DNA of 64,000 bases, taken from contig JAPFFF010000011.1 in NCBI GenBank assembly GCA_039105265.1, positions 1,488,001 through 1,552,000 on the forward strand, in the 5' to 3' direction. The position numbers and the translations under genes are program-made. The notes under the pieces are model-generated. The model ran no database searches, was not told where the DNA came from, and saw only the letters and a program-made list of their open reading frames with translations. Each line of letters opens with the position of its first letter. Within the stretch, counting starts at the first letter, position 1. Of this stretch, positions 7,894 to 19,800 are shown in pieces. Source of the DNA: Tritrichomonas musculus (taxonomy: Eukaryota > Parabasalia > Tritrichomonadida > Tritrichomonadidae).

Positions 7894-10581
7894 TTATTTC
7901 GATTCAAGAGCAGCTAACCTAGCTTCCATTGCTGCTATAGTATCCTTCAATATTACATTTTCTTCTTTAACTTTTTCAAGCTCGCTTATCAAAGCATAAT
8001 TATTTTTTATGAGATTCATATTTGGGATACAATATTCATCATAAACTTCAGGTCTGTATGAATAACTTACTGATTCTAAATTGACATCATAGTGATCGTT
8101 ATATCTGAATGTTCCACCATAATAGAAATAATATATAGAAAAAGTATTTTCACCTTTCTTGTAATGATAATATTCTGAGTCTTCACTATCAAATAAATAT
8201 TCTCCTGAAATATCTTCATTATTACAAGAACCTTTTACTATTAATGATGATTTCTTTAATATTTTACATAAATCATCATTCAAATTCGTGATATTCGTTC
8301 GTAAATCCTCATCATTTGTTGTTCCATTGATGAAGTGAGTAGTAATTGATAATTCTTGAGTTATTTTTTCGGTTGATATTATTTCCTTTTTTGCAACATA
8401 TTTATTTTCACCCTCTAATGTCTCTATCCTACGTATAAGTACATCTAGACCTTCATTAGCTTCATCCACAGTAGGGTAATTATCAAACTCAGCCTCTAGC
8501 TCATTGACCTTCTCAGCTAACAACTTGAAACAAGGCTTGAGTGAATCCCTAAACATATTGCTGATATCCATAGCACCACTTAATGTCAAGGTTCCAGTAT
8601 CAGGGTTGTCATTCTCATCAGTAAAAGGTAGTTCATCTAGTTGCTTATACTCTTCCTCACACCAGGTAATTATAGGTGTTATATCTTTGGTTATGCTTCT
8701 TGCTGTAGTACCTGACATGAAGTTAATGCTATTTCTAACCAAATCACTCATACCTTTGGTTGACTTATGAGAGAATAACCTTTTAAGGAATCCTCCACCT
8801 TTTATGGTAGGAAAGCTTATACCATCTGGAAATAGCTGCATACCAATAGAACCTATTGACCCTGCAGTACCTGCAACCCCAAAAGCTAATGCAGTCCATG
8901 AGACTATACGTAAATTATCTACATCATCCTCCAGATGTTGAGTAACTTGTTCAGTCCTTGATACTCTACCTTTTAAGCTTTCCATAACAGTGTTCATTTC
9001 GTTAACATCATAGCTAATAACATCTACATTGTTGGTAACTAAGTTTAAATCACTCCTCATAGTAGTAATATTATCAGCTGTAATTATCTTAGAGGAGGTA
9101 ATATTATAATCAGTATATAAGGTCGTTGCCCCATTAGGATTTGGGGATACTTCATAAAATTGCTGCTTAATGATATACTCGAATGGGTTAGTAGTTGAAT
9201 CCCAATGAACCTCATCTATTGGGTCAACATATTCATCAGCTAAATATATCTTAATATCCCTTGAGTCATTAGTAGTCGAAGCTGCATATGTATATTCAAG
9301 CTTTTCACATGAATCAAGTACACCATGTAAGAACAACCATACCTTGTCTCCTCCATTACCTTCTTTTCCAGTAGGTCGAACTGAGAACCTATTTGCATTT
9401 TTAGAACCTTCAAGGGTAATATCAAGGTAGAGTTCATCAATAGCACTAGTTTCTAATTTATTAGTCGCATTATTCATCTTATAGCACCTTATTGCTTCAA
9501 TATCATATCCATCTTTTGTACCTCCTTGACTTGTTTGATATCCTAGACCATATTTCGAAAAAGGTTCTATCTCCCCTGTCTTTAATTTTACAAAACAGTC
9601 TATTTTACACTTACCTCCATGAATCATGTAATGTAGTATGTTATCAGGAGAGTAGTCATTAGGCTTATTAATCAGTTTCATGTTCCTCTCACTCCTCTTG
9701 ACTTGTATGTAGGTACCATCTTCACCATACTCATTCTCCTTATTTAATCCATTAACTAATCTACCATTGATATGACCTTGTATGTTATCACCTACCCATT
9801 TTGTACCATCCCATGATAAAAACCACTTATTACCAAAACAATACTCATTAAACCTAAACTCTAAGTCATTAGGTATAGTATATCCTGTATCTATGTTCCA
9901 TTGAAGTAACCAATATTTCTTGTTATCTATCACAACCTGACTAGTTGATGTAGGCTTATATAAGTATAGTACATCACTTTTACGTAAACTTAATGCATTA
10001 TCAGCTTTTATTATAGAACACTTTATTGCCTTCTCTGTCTGTAAAGAATCAGTTATATATTCATTCATTATGCTCAACTCCCCATTCAGCCACAAGGTAT
10101 ATGGGTTGAAGTCTAGTTTACTATCAAAAGCTATATTCATATATCCCATAATGGTACTATTATTTATACTACATCCATTACTACTTTTAGTTATCAAAGG
10201 AGAATATACTTGACCATCCTTAACATATATGTAGAACTCCTTGACTAAATTACCACTTGTATCATATACTATATTCTTCCTCAATACTATCTTAAATATA
10301 TTAGTCTGGGTTTTTATTTCGTTGAGCTTATTCATGAAGTCTTCAGGCAAATTAACAAACTTAAGGATATTGTAAGTTGTTGTTGAAGACTCAAATGATA
10401 CATACTGTATATTTTTATTTTTAATATCAACTTCTGGTAAACCTTCGACCTCATTAAATAAATGACCTGTCTGCACATAGTTATCTAAGTCACCCAATGT
10501 TAATAACTGGCTACCTTTTCGAGTAGCATCCCCTATCTTAAACTGTATATCTCCTTTAAATCTTGTAGTAGTATCACTCAT
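7894..10581 (-). CDS. Fibre-like structural protein, 895 aa
   Basis: This is a paralogue of the next gene. Both share a domain with YLY-P, a W-I/W-N core, F-R-F-x-E/D-Y and the phrase LSWDGTKW (LTWDGKNW in the paralogue), then a segment with ADNI-TMR-DLN, and both end in a short coiled coil with ARLAALE. The middle has a hydrophobic Gly/Ala stretch (AFGVAGTAGSIGSIGMQLF, near residue 590) that could insert in a membrane. I chose the start at MSDTTTRF, 19 nt after the upstream stop, because an earlier Met would overlap the preceding gene. A beta-rich body with a C-terminal coiled coil suits a trimeric spike or fibre on a Polinton capsid; that role is inference. Confidence 0.75.
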   Translation of the reverse strand: MSDTTTRFKGDIQFKIGDATRKGSQLLTLGDLDNYVQTGHLFNEVEGLPEVDIKNKNIQYVSFESSTTTYNILKFVNLPEDFMNKLNEIKTQTNIFKIVLRKNIVYDTSGNLVKEFYIYVKDGQVYSPLITKSSNGCSINNSTIMGYMNIAFDSKLDFNPYTLWLNGELSIMNEYITDSLQTEKAIKCSIIKADNALSLRKSDVLYLYKPTSTSQVVIDNKKYWLLQWNIDTGYTIPNDLEFRFNEYCFGNKWFLSWDGTKWVGDNIQGHINGRLVNGLNKENEYGEDGTYIQVKRSERNMKLINKPNDYSPDNILHYMIHGGKCKIDCFVKLKTGEIEPFSKYGLGYQTSQGGTKDGYDIEAIRCYKMNNATNKLETSAIDELYLDITLEGSKNANRFSVRPTGKEGNGGDKVWLFLHGVLDSCEKLEYTYAASTTNDSRDIKIYLADEYVDPIDEVHWDSTTNPFEYIIKQQFYEVSPNPNGATTLYTDYNITSSKIITADNITTMRSDLNLVTNNVDVISYDVNEMNTVMESLKGRVSRTEQVTQHLEDDVDNLRIVSWTALAFGVAGTAGSIGSIGMQLFPDGISFPTIKGGGFLKRLFSHKSTKGMSDLVRNSINFMSGTTARSITKDITPIITWCEEEYKQLDELPFTDENDNPDTGTLTLSGAMDISNMFRDSLKPCFKLLAEKVNELEAEFDNYPTVDEANEGLDVLIRRIETLEGENKYVAKKEIISTEKITQELSITTHFINGTTNDEDLRTNITNLNDDLCKILKKSSLIVKGSCNNEDISGEYLFDSEDSEYYHYKKGENTFSIYYFYYGGTFRYNDHYDVNLESVSYSYRPEVYDEYCIPNMNLIKNNYALISELEKVKEENVILKDTIAAMEARLAALESK

Positions 10582-10600
10582 TTTAGTTAAATAAAACTTC

Positions 10601-13600
10601 TCATTCGATGTTAGCACATTTAGCTTCAAGTGCTGCAAGTCTTGCCTCAAGAGTATCAATATATGCATCCTTCTGGTCTATCATTTCCTTCACTTCTACT
10701 TTAGTAATATAAGCAGTCATATCTATATCTTCTAATGGATGTTTTGTACTTGACTTATTTTCAAGCTCTTTGATTTTCTCGCACATGAATGCTATTGTAC
10801 CCTTTAAAGTATCGCGATATGTCTTTGCAATATTAATACATGTATCAAATGAAACCATCATCTTATCAGCATCCTTCATTGTTATTTCAAGTTCAGGTTC
10901 ATCATCTGTTTCTTCATGATATGCCCATGCAAGAATCTTTTCTAATACATCTTCCTCTGCTAATGTCTCTGGGTTATCATTACGACGGAACCAACTTGGA
11001 ATATTAAATAATCCTATTCTATTTGCTACATATGCTTCTGCTGCTACTCCTGCTATAGCTGCTGCATCACCAGGATGATGTCTAACAAACTGCCATTGAC
11101 CATGTAAGAACCTTCTAGCAACATAACCTACTGCTCCCATAATAACTTGAGTAGTTGCACTTATAACACCATCTTGTTGGTACATTTCTATCACTCCATT
11201 CACAATATTAATTACATGTAGTCTTCTTCTATCTATTGTAGCAACTACATTTCCATTATATAGTACTTGTGTTATTTCTTCACCAGTTGTTTCATCTAAT
11301 GTGTCATTAAAAGCTAAAAGATTACCATGAGAATAAATATTATCCATTAGTTCTCCTCTTTGTTCATCACTCATTTGTTCTATCATTCTTGCTGTTATTG
11401 CTGGTGTTGTTCCTGGTACTGTCCAAGTATCTGTTGTGGCAACAAGGTCATAATGCTGATATCTAACTCCATTTGCATTGACTTCTATCTGTGAATTTAT
11501 TCCAACAAATCGTACTTGACCTCCACTAATATTTGCTGTAGTTGGTGCTGAATAATCAATAGTAGCAACAATTGGATCAATAGTCTCTCCTCTATGATCA
11601 ATAATATTTATCCATGCTTCCATTGTTTGGTCATTCAAGTAAGGTTCTAATCCAATATCTCCATTTTGTACAAATGGTAAATTTAATCTGTCTTGCATAG
11701 ATAATTGTTCAATATCTCTCGCTGTGTATGTTGTTCCTTCCCATTCTATTGACCAATTATTATCAGTAGCTCTATGTATTCTATCTGTCATCTCAATATC
11801 AGCTGGTCTTATTAGAGTCCTTCGTTGAAATACATTATTATGGATAATGAGTTGGTCATTATAAAACAAATCATACACATTAAACCACTCTCTTCCATGA
11901 TATTGGATACGTAAGATATCAGGATGACTAGCAACTAATGCATTTCGTTCTTCTCTTGTCATATCTGCAATATCTTCTAAGGTATACTGGATTCCAGATA
12001 TATTGATAACAGGAACTTGATTCCTAAGTGCAATCGTAGTTGAAGCTGTATTTGTCATTGTAGTCTGTGGTACAGTTATATCTGTTCGAATCTCATCTGT
12101 TTCATCTGTAACAACTTGTGGCTGAACTTCTCTATGAGTTCTCTCTAATGATTGCTCAGTGGTTGTGATAGTATTTGTTGCATTATCAGTATCATTATCA
12201 GTTATTGTAATCGAGGATGAATTAATATTTAATGTTTCAGTTCCATTTGTATCTGGTCTATTCCTAAAGAAGTGTAAGACATTCGAACCAAGTGTAGCAA
12301 TAGCATTTCCTAACTGAGTCAGTGCATGTGTTGTCGAAAGGACAACCTGTGTAGCTGAGAATGTTGAAATAGCTCCAGCAACAGGATTTTGAACAGTTGT
12401 TGTTATTGGTAAAAATCTTTCCATAGTCATCTTATCAGCCTTCAAATCAACATTCACCAAAAACTTACCTTGAAAGCCACTACCTCCATCACCTGGATAA
12501 CCACCACCACCACCACCTCCTCCACCATTTCCTCCTGGACCTGCTGGGAAAGGTCTTGTTTGATATGTATTAATAGTTACAGAGTTATTGGACATATTTA
12601 ATGTTGAAAGGGCACTTGCAATACAAACTGTTGATGCTAAAATATTTAATATACTATTCGCAACTGCTACACCTTGTTTAATACTATCAGTATATTCATT
12701 ATACATGGCTTGAATTCTCATTTGTTCAACTAGATTATCAACTGTCTGTTTCAATAAAGCATAATCATAGGCTAATATATCTGTGATTCCACCAACAACA
12801 TTTAAATCTCGACGCATAGTCATGATATTATCAGCCCATATAATCTTTGATGAATAAATATTATAATCTGTCGATATGGTAGTGCATTTTCTTGGGTCTG
12901 GCTCTACTTCATAAAATTGTTGTTGAATAATTATATCGAATGGATTAACTTTCACATCAAAATCAAATAATTCTTTCTCTATATATATTCGAATGTTCTT
13001 ATGATTAAATCCTTCAATGATTTTAATGGAATGCCTTTTTTCTCGATGATAATTAAATGATTCGAGACAAGGATTTGACCCATAGGTATGCATAACACCT
13101 GAATTAATACAATGAGTAGGATGACAATCCCATTTTAATTCAGTTATATTTCCATTAATATTTAGGTCAGCATAAACATATAATCCATCATCTGCATTTA
13201 ATCCACTTGGTGCATCAACATACATTCTAGCTTGTTCATATTTATATCCATCTTGAGTAAAAGTACCTGAACCACTTGAATCAAAAGTTGCAGTTATTCC
13301 TTCACTTAATATGGTTCCATCTTTCTTAACAACCCTCCAATTGGTAAGATAATCTTTCAAGATATGAGCATAATTATCATCATCTGTTAAATCTTCCTTT
13401 ATTGTTCCTTTTATCCATCTCCCAATTCTTTCGTTATGTTTGATTGTTAAAGCAGGCGCACCGTTATTTGTGTTCATGTATGATATCTTTTCTGTACACA
13501 TGTTTTGACAATTATTTCCTGTCCAATTTTTACCATCCCATGTTAATTCCCAGTTATGACCAAATAGATAGTCTTTGAATCTAAATACTAAATTTAGTGG

Positions 13601-16144
13601 TATGTCATAATCTTTATCTATATCCCATCTCATACAATAATAATTGGATTCTTCATACGTCTTAGATGGTCTATATAAATATAACTGGTCTGATTCCTTC
13701 AAGGTAAAATACTTGGAGTCAGTTGTTGTTGTACCTCCACTTGGAATAGAATCACATATTATTTTCCCATTTACTTTTAAGTCACCCTTTATAATATATT
13801 TACCAAGTACTGGATTCTTCTCATCTATCTCATTAGGATTATTAATAACAGGGATACCCATACAGTCTAAAATTTTATCCCAAGCTTCAGTACTTGTAAT
13901 TTGGTCTGGTATTGCTATTGCTCCGCTATTGCTTTTATCTTCTAATGATAATGATAATGGGCTTATCTCATTACATTGATAAACATAACTATTATAATCA
14001 TCATTCCATACTAATTCGCCGATTCCTTGTAAAAAATGTTCTTGATAATGCCTTACTGCAATATCTCCAATATCTCGATTTGTCCTCCAATCTCTGTCAT
14101 ATAGCATGTCACTAACATTGTTTCTTATGGCTACCCATTCCCTATGGTCTATGTCCCAAACAAAATTGGCAGGTGCTTGTAAGCTAACATCTCGCCTCCA
14201 ATCATTATTATCATTTGGATGTGATCTTGGCATATTAGCTATTGTCATTGAATTAACCCAACGACCTGACTCAAGAGACCAAACATAAGTTGGTCTTAAC
14301 ACTGCATTCCTATTTTGTTCAGGAACAATATTAATAACAGGTCCCGGTTGTTCTGGTACAACAATACTTTCTTCTGGTGGATAATATTCCCATTGTCCTC
14401 TATCAGGATTATAAATCATTTCTCCTTCCCAATGAATATTATGTTGTACTATTGTTTGTGCTATTTCATTTCCCTTTGGGTTAATTCTCCATCCAGCTGG
14501 TACATCTTCTTCATGTGGCGCTATTGCTATCCATTCCCTATGTCCAACATCCCAGACAAAATTCCAAGGAGCTCCAAATGCAGAATTAGTCCTCCATCCA
14601 AATTGATTTGGTATATTATAAACTGCAAAACTCGTCCACATGCGAAATACTGTACACCAAACATATGAATCATTAAATAAGGATTCTCGTTGACGTGTTG
14701 GTTGTTCTGTTTGTATTCCTATTGACTGGTATTGTCTATTCATCTCATCTAAACCATTATCATATATCTCATAATCAAACATCTCTTGTGTAAATGACTC
14801 TACTTCATTTTGGAACCTGAGAGATGCAACATTATTTCCTAGGTTCGCAATATTATGTAATAAATAACCTGATAATTGATTTACAGCTTGTAGACCTACA
14901 TTCATATATTGAATTAGGTTTGAATCATTATCACCGCCTTCATTATCACCGCCTTCATTATCACCACCTTCATTACCTCCTTGATTATCATCCTCTTCTT
15001 CACCATTACCTTCATTACCTCCTTGGTTACCTCCTTGATTATCGTGTTTGCAATTACAAGACTTGATTGTTACAACATAATCAAATAAAGCATTATGTGA
15101 ATTCACTATATCTTTAATAATCTCGAATACTAAATTTAAACATTGTCCTAACGTTATATTTAAATAGTCTTGTCCACCAGGTGGTACAACATCCACTTTC
15201 ATTCCATTAGCATTTCGATGTGTATAATAGTATGTAATACCTGAATGTAATATTACATTATACAAATAAAGACCTAACATAGCTTTTGCATATTGGTCTT
15301 TATTTTTATTATTATCTTTTAGATTTTGGGTATATGTCTCAAAAAACTCACGAGGACTTTTAACTTCAACTATTTGGTCTGCTTCAATAAGGTCTGTACA
15401 ACCTTTATATTTATATCCAACTTTTTTCAGCGATTGTTCTTGAAGTGAATAATGATATTGAATTATTCCTGAAATAAATTTTTCCCATGTCTTTTCATTG
15501 AAGGTTTCATATAAGATTCTTTTTGTAATTTGGGTGGTCTTATCATTCTCTATCATGCTTATCATCATATCAGCCAAATTATGATATGTCTTATAATAAA
15601 CACCATCTGGAGTAGGAGTTGGTATAGACTTTGGATATTGAAGATAATGAACAGCTTTGCTTTGCCCTGTTTGTTCATCAAATGCAATTTGTTCATATCC
15701 ATCTGCTGCACACATCAATTCGGTATACATCTCATGAATAGCCTCACATGTTTTCGATTCTTCTTCAATAAATTCATTAAATGTATTAACACAAAGTTCA
15801 TCTTTTATCAACTCCTTATGTGACTCTGCTTTTTCAGGTAGTGAGTCTTCTAATTGGGGTGTCTGTTCAGGTCCTTTAAATACGTATTTTAAATAATTGG
15901 CAAATTTATTTGTAATAGGTACATTGCCGAAACCATCAAGCTTTCCTCCATTTTCGATATGATTACCAACTACTCTTTCATCTACTTCAGCCTTATTATA
16001 TAAGCAACTAAATTTTGGGTAATCATCTGGGTCCTCATTTCTTATAATATCAATATTACCTTCATCATTAACACTTATCTCTATATTTTTGTCTTTGAGC
16101 TTTTCAGCCTCACTTGATTGCAAAGAATAAAGTTTAATTGACAT
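10601..16144 (-). CDS. Giant fibre-like surface protein, 1847 aa
   Basis: This is the longest gene of P1. In order it has a helical N-terminal region, a Gly/Asn/Glu/Asp-rich linker near residue 390 built of GGDNE units, two or three W-rich repeats (HREWIAI and HREWVAI, residues ~530-720), the body shared with the 895-residue paralogue (LYLYRPS to ADNIMTMRRDLN), a second Gly-rich linker (GGNGGGGGGGGGYPGDGG), Thr/Ile-rich beta-type sequence, a hydrophobic stretch and a C-terminal coiled coil with LEARLAALEAK. Flexible Gly linkers between repeated beta modules suggest an elongated spike. Its start codon lies 3 bp from the start of the gene on the other strand, so the two are divergently expressed. 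Function is inferred from architecture. Confidence 0.75.
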   Translation of the reverse strand: MSIKLYSLQSSEAEKLKDKNIEISVNDEGNIDIIRNEDPDDYPKFSCLYNKAEVDERVVGNHIENGGKLDGFGNVPITNKFANYLKYVFKGPEQTPQLEDSLPEKAESHKELIKDELCVNTFNEFIEEESKTCEAIHEMYTELMCAADGYEQIAFDEQTGQSKAVHYLQYPKSIPTPTPDGVYYKTYHNLADMMISMIENDKTTQITKRILYETFNEKTWEKFISGIIQYHYSLQEQSLKKVGYKYKGCTDLIEADQIVEVKSPREFFETYTQNLKDNNKNKDQYAKAMLGLYLYNVILHSGITYYYTHRNANGMKVDVVPPGGQDYLNITLGQCLNLVFEIIKDIVNSHNALFDYVVTIKSCNCKHDNQGGNQGGNEGNGEEEDDNQGGNEGGDNEGGDNEGGDNDSNLIQYMNVGLQAVNQLSGYLLHNIANLGNNVASLRFQNEVESFTQEMFDYEIYDNGLDEMNRQYQSIGIQTEQPTRQRESLFNDSYVWCTVFRMWTSFAVYNIPNQFGWRTNSAFGAPWNFVWDVGHREWIAIAPHEEDVPAGWRINPKGNEIAQTIVQHNIHWEGEMIYNPDRGQWEYYPPEESIVVPEQPGPVINIVPEQNRNAVLRPTYVWSLESGRWVNSMTIANMPRSHPNDNNDWRRDVSLQAPANFVWDIDHREWVAIRNNVSDMLYDRDWRTNRDIGDIAVRHYQEHFLQGIGELVWNDDYNSYVYQCNEISPLSLSLEDKSNSGAIAIPDQITSTEAWDKILDCMGIPVINNPNEIDEKNPVLGKYIIKGDLKVNGKIICDSIPSGGTTTTDSKYFTLKESDQLYLYRPSKTYEESNYYCMRWDIDKDYDIPLNLVFRFKDYLFGHNWELTWDGKNWTGNNCQNMCTEKISYMNTNNGAPALTIKHNERIGRWIKGTIKEDLTDDDNYAHILKDYLTNWRVVKKDGTILSEGITATFDSSGSGTFTQDGYKYEQARMYVDAPSGLNADDGLYVYADLNINGNITELKWDCHPTHCINSGVMHTYGSNPCLESFNYHREKRHSIKIIEGFNHKNIRIYIEKELFDFDVKVNPFDIIIQQQFYEVEPDPRKCTTISTDYNIYSSKIIWADNIMTMRRDLNVVGGITDILAYDYALLKQTVDNLVEQMRIQAMYNEYTDSIKQGVAVANSILNILASTVCIASALSTLNMSNNSVTINTYQTRPFPAGPGGNGGGGGGGGGYPGDGGSGFQGKFLVNVDLKADKMTMERFLPITTTVQNPVAGAISTFSATQVVLSTTHALTQLGNAIATLGSNVLHFFRNRPDTNGTETLNINSSSITITDNDTDNATNTITTTEQSLERTHREVQPQVVTDETDEIRTDITVPQTTMTNTASTTIALRNQVPVINISGIQYTLEDIADMTREERNALVASHPDILRIQYHGREWFNVYDLFYNDQLIIHNNVFQRRTLIRPADIEMTDRIHRATDNNWSIEWEGTTYTARDIEQLSMQDRLNLPFVQNGDIGLEPYLNDQTMEAWINIIDHRGETIDPIVATIDYSAPTTANISGGQVRFVGINSQIEVNANGVRYQHYDLVATTDTWTVPGTTPAITARMIEQMSDEQRGELMDNIYSHGNLLAFNDTLDETTGEEITQVLYNGNVVATIDRRRLHVINIVNGVIEMYQQDGVISATTQVIMGAVGYVARRFLHGQWQFVRHHPGDAAAIAGVAAEAYVANRIGLFNIPSWFRRNDNPETLAEEDVLEKILAWAYHEETDDEPELEITMKDADKMMVSFDTCINIAKTYRDTLKGTIAFMCEKIKELENKSSTKHPLEDIDMTAYITKVEVKEMIDQKDAYIDTLEARLAALEAKCANIE

Positions 16145-16147
16145 TTT

Positions 16148-16897
16148 ATGAATTATAAAATGTTAGTATCAGTACAGAGTACAAATGCTGATGAATATAA
16201 TAAGGTATCTATCAATTTGGATATACCATGGAAGTGTAAATATATTAAATATTTTGTATCTTCAATTAATACAATAAGTAATATTATGTTGAGTACGAAA
16301 GATGATTATATAGAGTTTACATATAACAGTATTCCATTCAAGCTTAAATTCGAAGATAGATATAATTATACCATCAAGCAAATAGAAGCAGTTTTAAATC
16401 CACTTGCGGAGGTATCTTTTAAATATAATGATACTACTCGTACATTTACAATAAAGACACAAACACCGTTAACGATAACCTCTATTTCCCATAGGGCTGC
16501 GCTATTAACTGGTTTATATAATACTTCATTGCCTATTGTGTTACCATCAAATGCAACATATAATATTAAAGACATCCCAATATTAAATCATACTAAGTTG
16601 TATCTAGTATCACTACAAGGTAATGCCATATACTCGAATATAGGTGAACAACAATATACACCTTCTGTCATTGGTAGTATCAATACATTCACTTTAGATA
16701 ATAAACCACTTATATATGATTTCGAAACTGAAAGTAAACCATTAAAAATAAAAACATATACAGATTCATTAAAGTTTTTAGAATTAAGTTTAGTAGATTT
16801 TCAATATCAGCCAATATTGTTAAAAAGTCCTTTGTTCATAACTATCAAAATTAAACCATCTAACTCGACTGATGTCAATGATGTTTTAACTACGTAA
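16148..16897 (+). CDS. Beta-rich structural protein, minor capsid candidate (249 aa)
   Basis: A single-domain, beta-strand-type protein with an N-terminal pattern of alternating hydrophobics (YKMLVSVQST, VSINLDIPW), a central ALLTGLYN, a segment of NHTKLYLVSLQGNAIY and an end like LKFLELSLVDFQYQPILL. This resembles the single-jelly-roll or fibre-anchoring proteins of Polinton-like viruses, in which a final strand carries a v-x-L-x-D phrase. It is one of the few plus-strand genes of P1 and is head-to-head with the giant fibre gene, which supports a joint structural role. The 3' end overlaps the PolB gene by 8 bp tail to tail. I cannot separate penton base from fibre-type proteins without structure prediction. 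Confidence 0.5.
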   Translation: MNYKMLVSVQSTNADEYNKVSINLDIPWKCKYIKYFVSSINTISNIMLSTKDDYIEFTYNSIPFKLKFEDRYNYTIKQIEAVLNPLAEVSFKYNDTTRTFTIKTQTPLTITSISHRAALLTGLYNTSLPIVLPSNATYNIKDIPILNHTKLYLVSLQGNAIYSNIGEQQYTPSVIGSINTFTLDNKPLIYDFETESKPLKIKTYTDSLKFLELSLVDFQYQPILLKSPLFITIKIKPSNSTDVNDVLTT

Positions 16898-19800
16898 ACC
16901 TAAGAGTACGTGCAAATTTGGGTAAGTTGGTTTGTTGAAATGTCTTTGACTTCCTGAATGCATTCGAACCATCCAACAAATCAAATGTCATACTTTCTCC
17001 TTCATGCATTCTTTCAAAAAGCTCTTCAACTGAGATACCCATCCTTTTGCACTTGTTGAGAATAACTTGTTTTGGAATTCCTTTGAGTCTAATATGATAT
17101 CCTTCATTTCCTTGTTCATCAACCAAGATATCGAGGTAGCTCTTTTTACCAAGTGCAATGAGTTTTCTTGAGTGTATTTCTCCTTGACTACCTTCGAACT
17201 CATCAAAGTCATTATGAAACTGACACATATTTTTTCCAATAAGAGGTTGATGATACTTGAACTGGAATAAGTCAGCTATCCTTGGTACATCTTTTTCAAG
17301 TACATGCATACTATCAGTATCTTGATAAAAGATAGGTATACCTGCTTGCTCAGCTGTAGCCATAACCCTGTTCATTAAGTGCTTACTCCAAGAGAGAACG
17401 CTTGCACCAAATTGAGGTAGGTTGAAATGGTCATTAATTGGTTTCAACTTCTTGACATAGCACTTATCAATATTAACATCTTCAACAACCTCCTTGATAA
17501 AGTTGTAGTTCCTCCAGAGGTACTTGTATAGTTGGCTTTTTGGTACTGTCTTGGTTTCAGTCTTTGTTGCTTTCAATATTGACTTGCCATATATAGAGTT
17601 AAGGAGGAGCTTTATGGTTTGTTCAAGAGGGTTCTTTTGCTTTTTATAACTTGCCCTGAGATTAAAGAGCTTCTCAATGAACTCATTGATTTTCTTGTTA
17701 AATCCGTCATCAAAGTAATAGCCACGTATTAACTCATATTCAACATCATAAAATTCGAACAAGTCCATGAGACCTACTTTATCGATATAATAATGGTCAA
17801 CAAGGAAATTGCCGAATATTTTACTACCTGATTCATTCCTTGTAAATACTTGTCCAAATTTATATGGCTCTTTTGATTTACATTCGAGTTTCTTGATGTT
17901 GACTTCGATAAAGAATGTATCATATTGCATAAGTTGTTCATGTGTTGTACCTTGTGATATTACTTTAGGTCTTCCTAATGGTATGCCATCCATAACATAC
18001 ATTGCAGATGGATATAAGCTAACTGCATCAAAGTCTTGTATCTTTCCTTCGATGTATTGCTTTTCATTACCTGCTGTCATTGTTCTTCCACCAGAGACAC
18101 ATCGTTGTATGAAGTCTTGACACTTACCTGATAGTTCATAACATCCATCAAAGCAACCATATTTCTTGGCAAAGCAGTATCCAATAGCACTTATAGATAT
18201 AAAATCATGAACACCATACATATCTGTCTTTGTTTCTTTAAAGACTGCTTTCAGGTCTTCATTAAATTTTTCCATTCCCTTCATCAAAACAATACAGTCC
18301 TTGAAACAATAGAAGATGGCATATTTAATGATGTCGATTTTGCCATCATTATAACAATTTGCAATTTTTGCATTTTCGATAATCTGCTTGCAGTTTGCAT
18401 CAAGTTGTGCTTTCGATAACTTATCTGAATTTTCATCGATGTATTGCTGTTGGAACTCAGTAGCATCAACAATTCTTCTTTGAATGTTCTCTTGTGTATA
18501 TAGCTTATATGCCATGACTTCCTTGTGAACATTGAGGTTGAACATTGTAGCAAATTTACTTAATGCTTGAGGTATTATACTATATGAGTTCCTGAATGTT
18601 AATCTCTTTTTGACTTTCCTTGTACCTTCTTCGAATAATGTCATGATGATTTGCAACACAGTTCCACTTCGTTCTGTTATCTGTGTATCCCATCCAGGTG
18701 TGTTAATGAAAAAACATGCATCATACTTGAGGTTGTGAAAATATGTTAATGAGCCACTCCATAAATAATTCAAGAGCTTCTGTCCACAATCTTCACCTTG
18801 AATAGATATTTTATGTATGTTGGCTCCATCTCGAAAGATCGTACAATTGAGATATGGTATATGTGGACTGACTGTCGAGTTTGTTTCGAAGTCGCTATAA
18901 TAAATCCTTGACCATGTATTTTGTTTCTTTTTATTATTCTCAATGATTCTTGTACATTGTTCTGCATTATATTCGAGACTTACATAGTCATTAACATGCT
19001 CATATTCAGTTGTGTTGATAATATCCATTTCGCATGCTTTGATTTCTTCAAATAGATGTAACTCAAACATCTTTTGGAAAAAGGTTATTGGTTTGATTCC
19101 TTCAGAATTATATTCTTTGACAGTCTTTCTGTTACTATGTAATTTATATATCATACATCTTTTTTCAAAAGGCATATATGCAAATGTTCTATCAAGTTCT
19201 TCATAGTGTTGAAGATAGAATAATGTACAAGGTATGTTCTTATTGAGCATATAATGGTCTTTGAACAATATCAGTTTAACTTCTCTTTTAAAATCAACAG
19301 ACCATTTTTTCTTTCTGGTGTTGATTCTTGTTTCATACTTGTATTTATCAGGTTGTTCAACAACTCTAATGATACTAAAATTGCACTTGAACTTTTTAGC
19401 TACTTCTTCTATCTTGTTATTGGGTATGGTTCTTGTTTGAACAAAAAATCGTAAGTCATCTATTTCATCATCAGTGAACACACCGGATTGTATACAAGCA
19501 TATACAAAACAATTATCTCTGTAGTTCTCTTTCCTTACCTCATGAAAGATTTGGTATGTAGATAAGTCTATAGGTGATAGATTGATGTATGGGAAAAAAC
19601 TACCTTCTGGTGTATTTCGATAGTCTTCATCAATTTCAACTTCATCATCATAGATTTCATGAGTATCCATATCTTGCATCTTGGTTCTAAAATGAACACC
19701 ATCATTTGTTTTGTTCATGTCAATAAATTGTACCTCATATCGAACTGGAATGAACATGTTTGAGATATATGGATTAGTGTCTGACTGGTCTTCACTTAAA

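Noticed and set aside
7704-7999. Small frames across the left inverted repeat
   Set aside because: They arise from the repeat arm itself (poly-Lys/Phe from A/T runs) and are not conserved at the right arm as genes.
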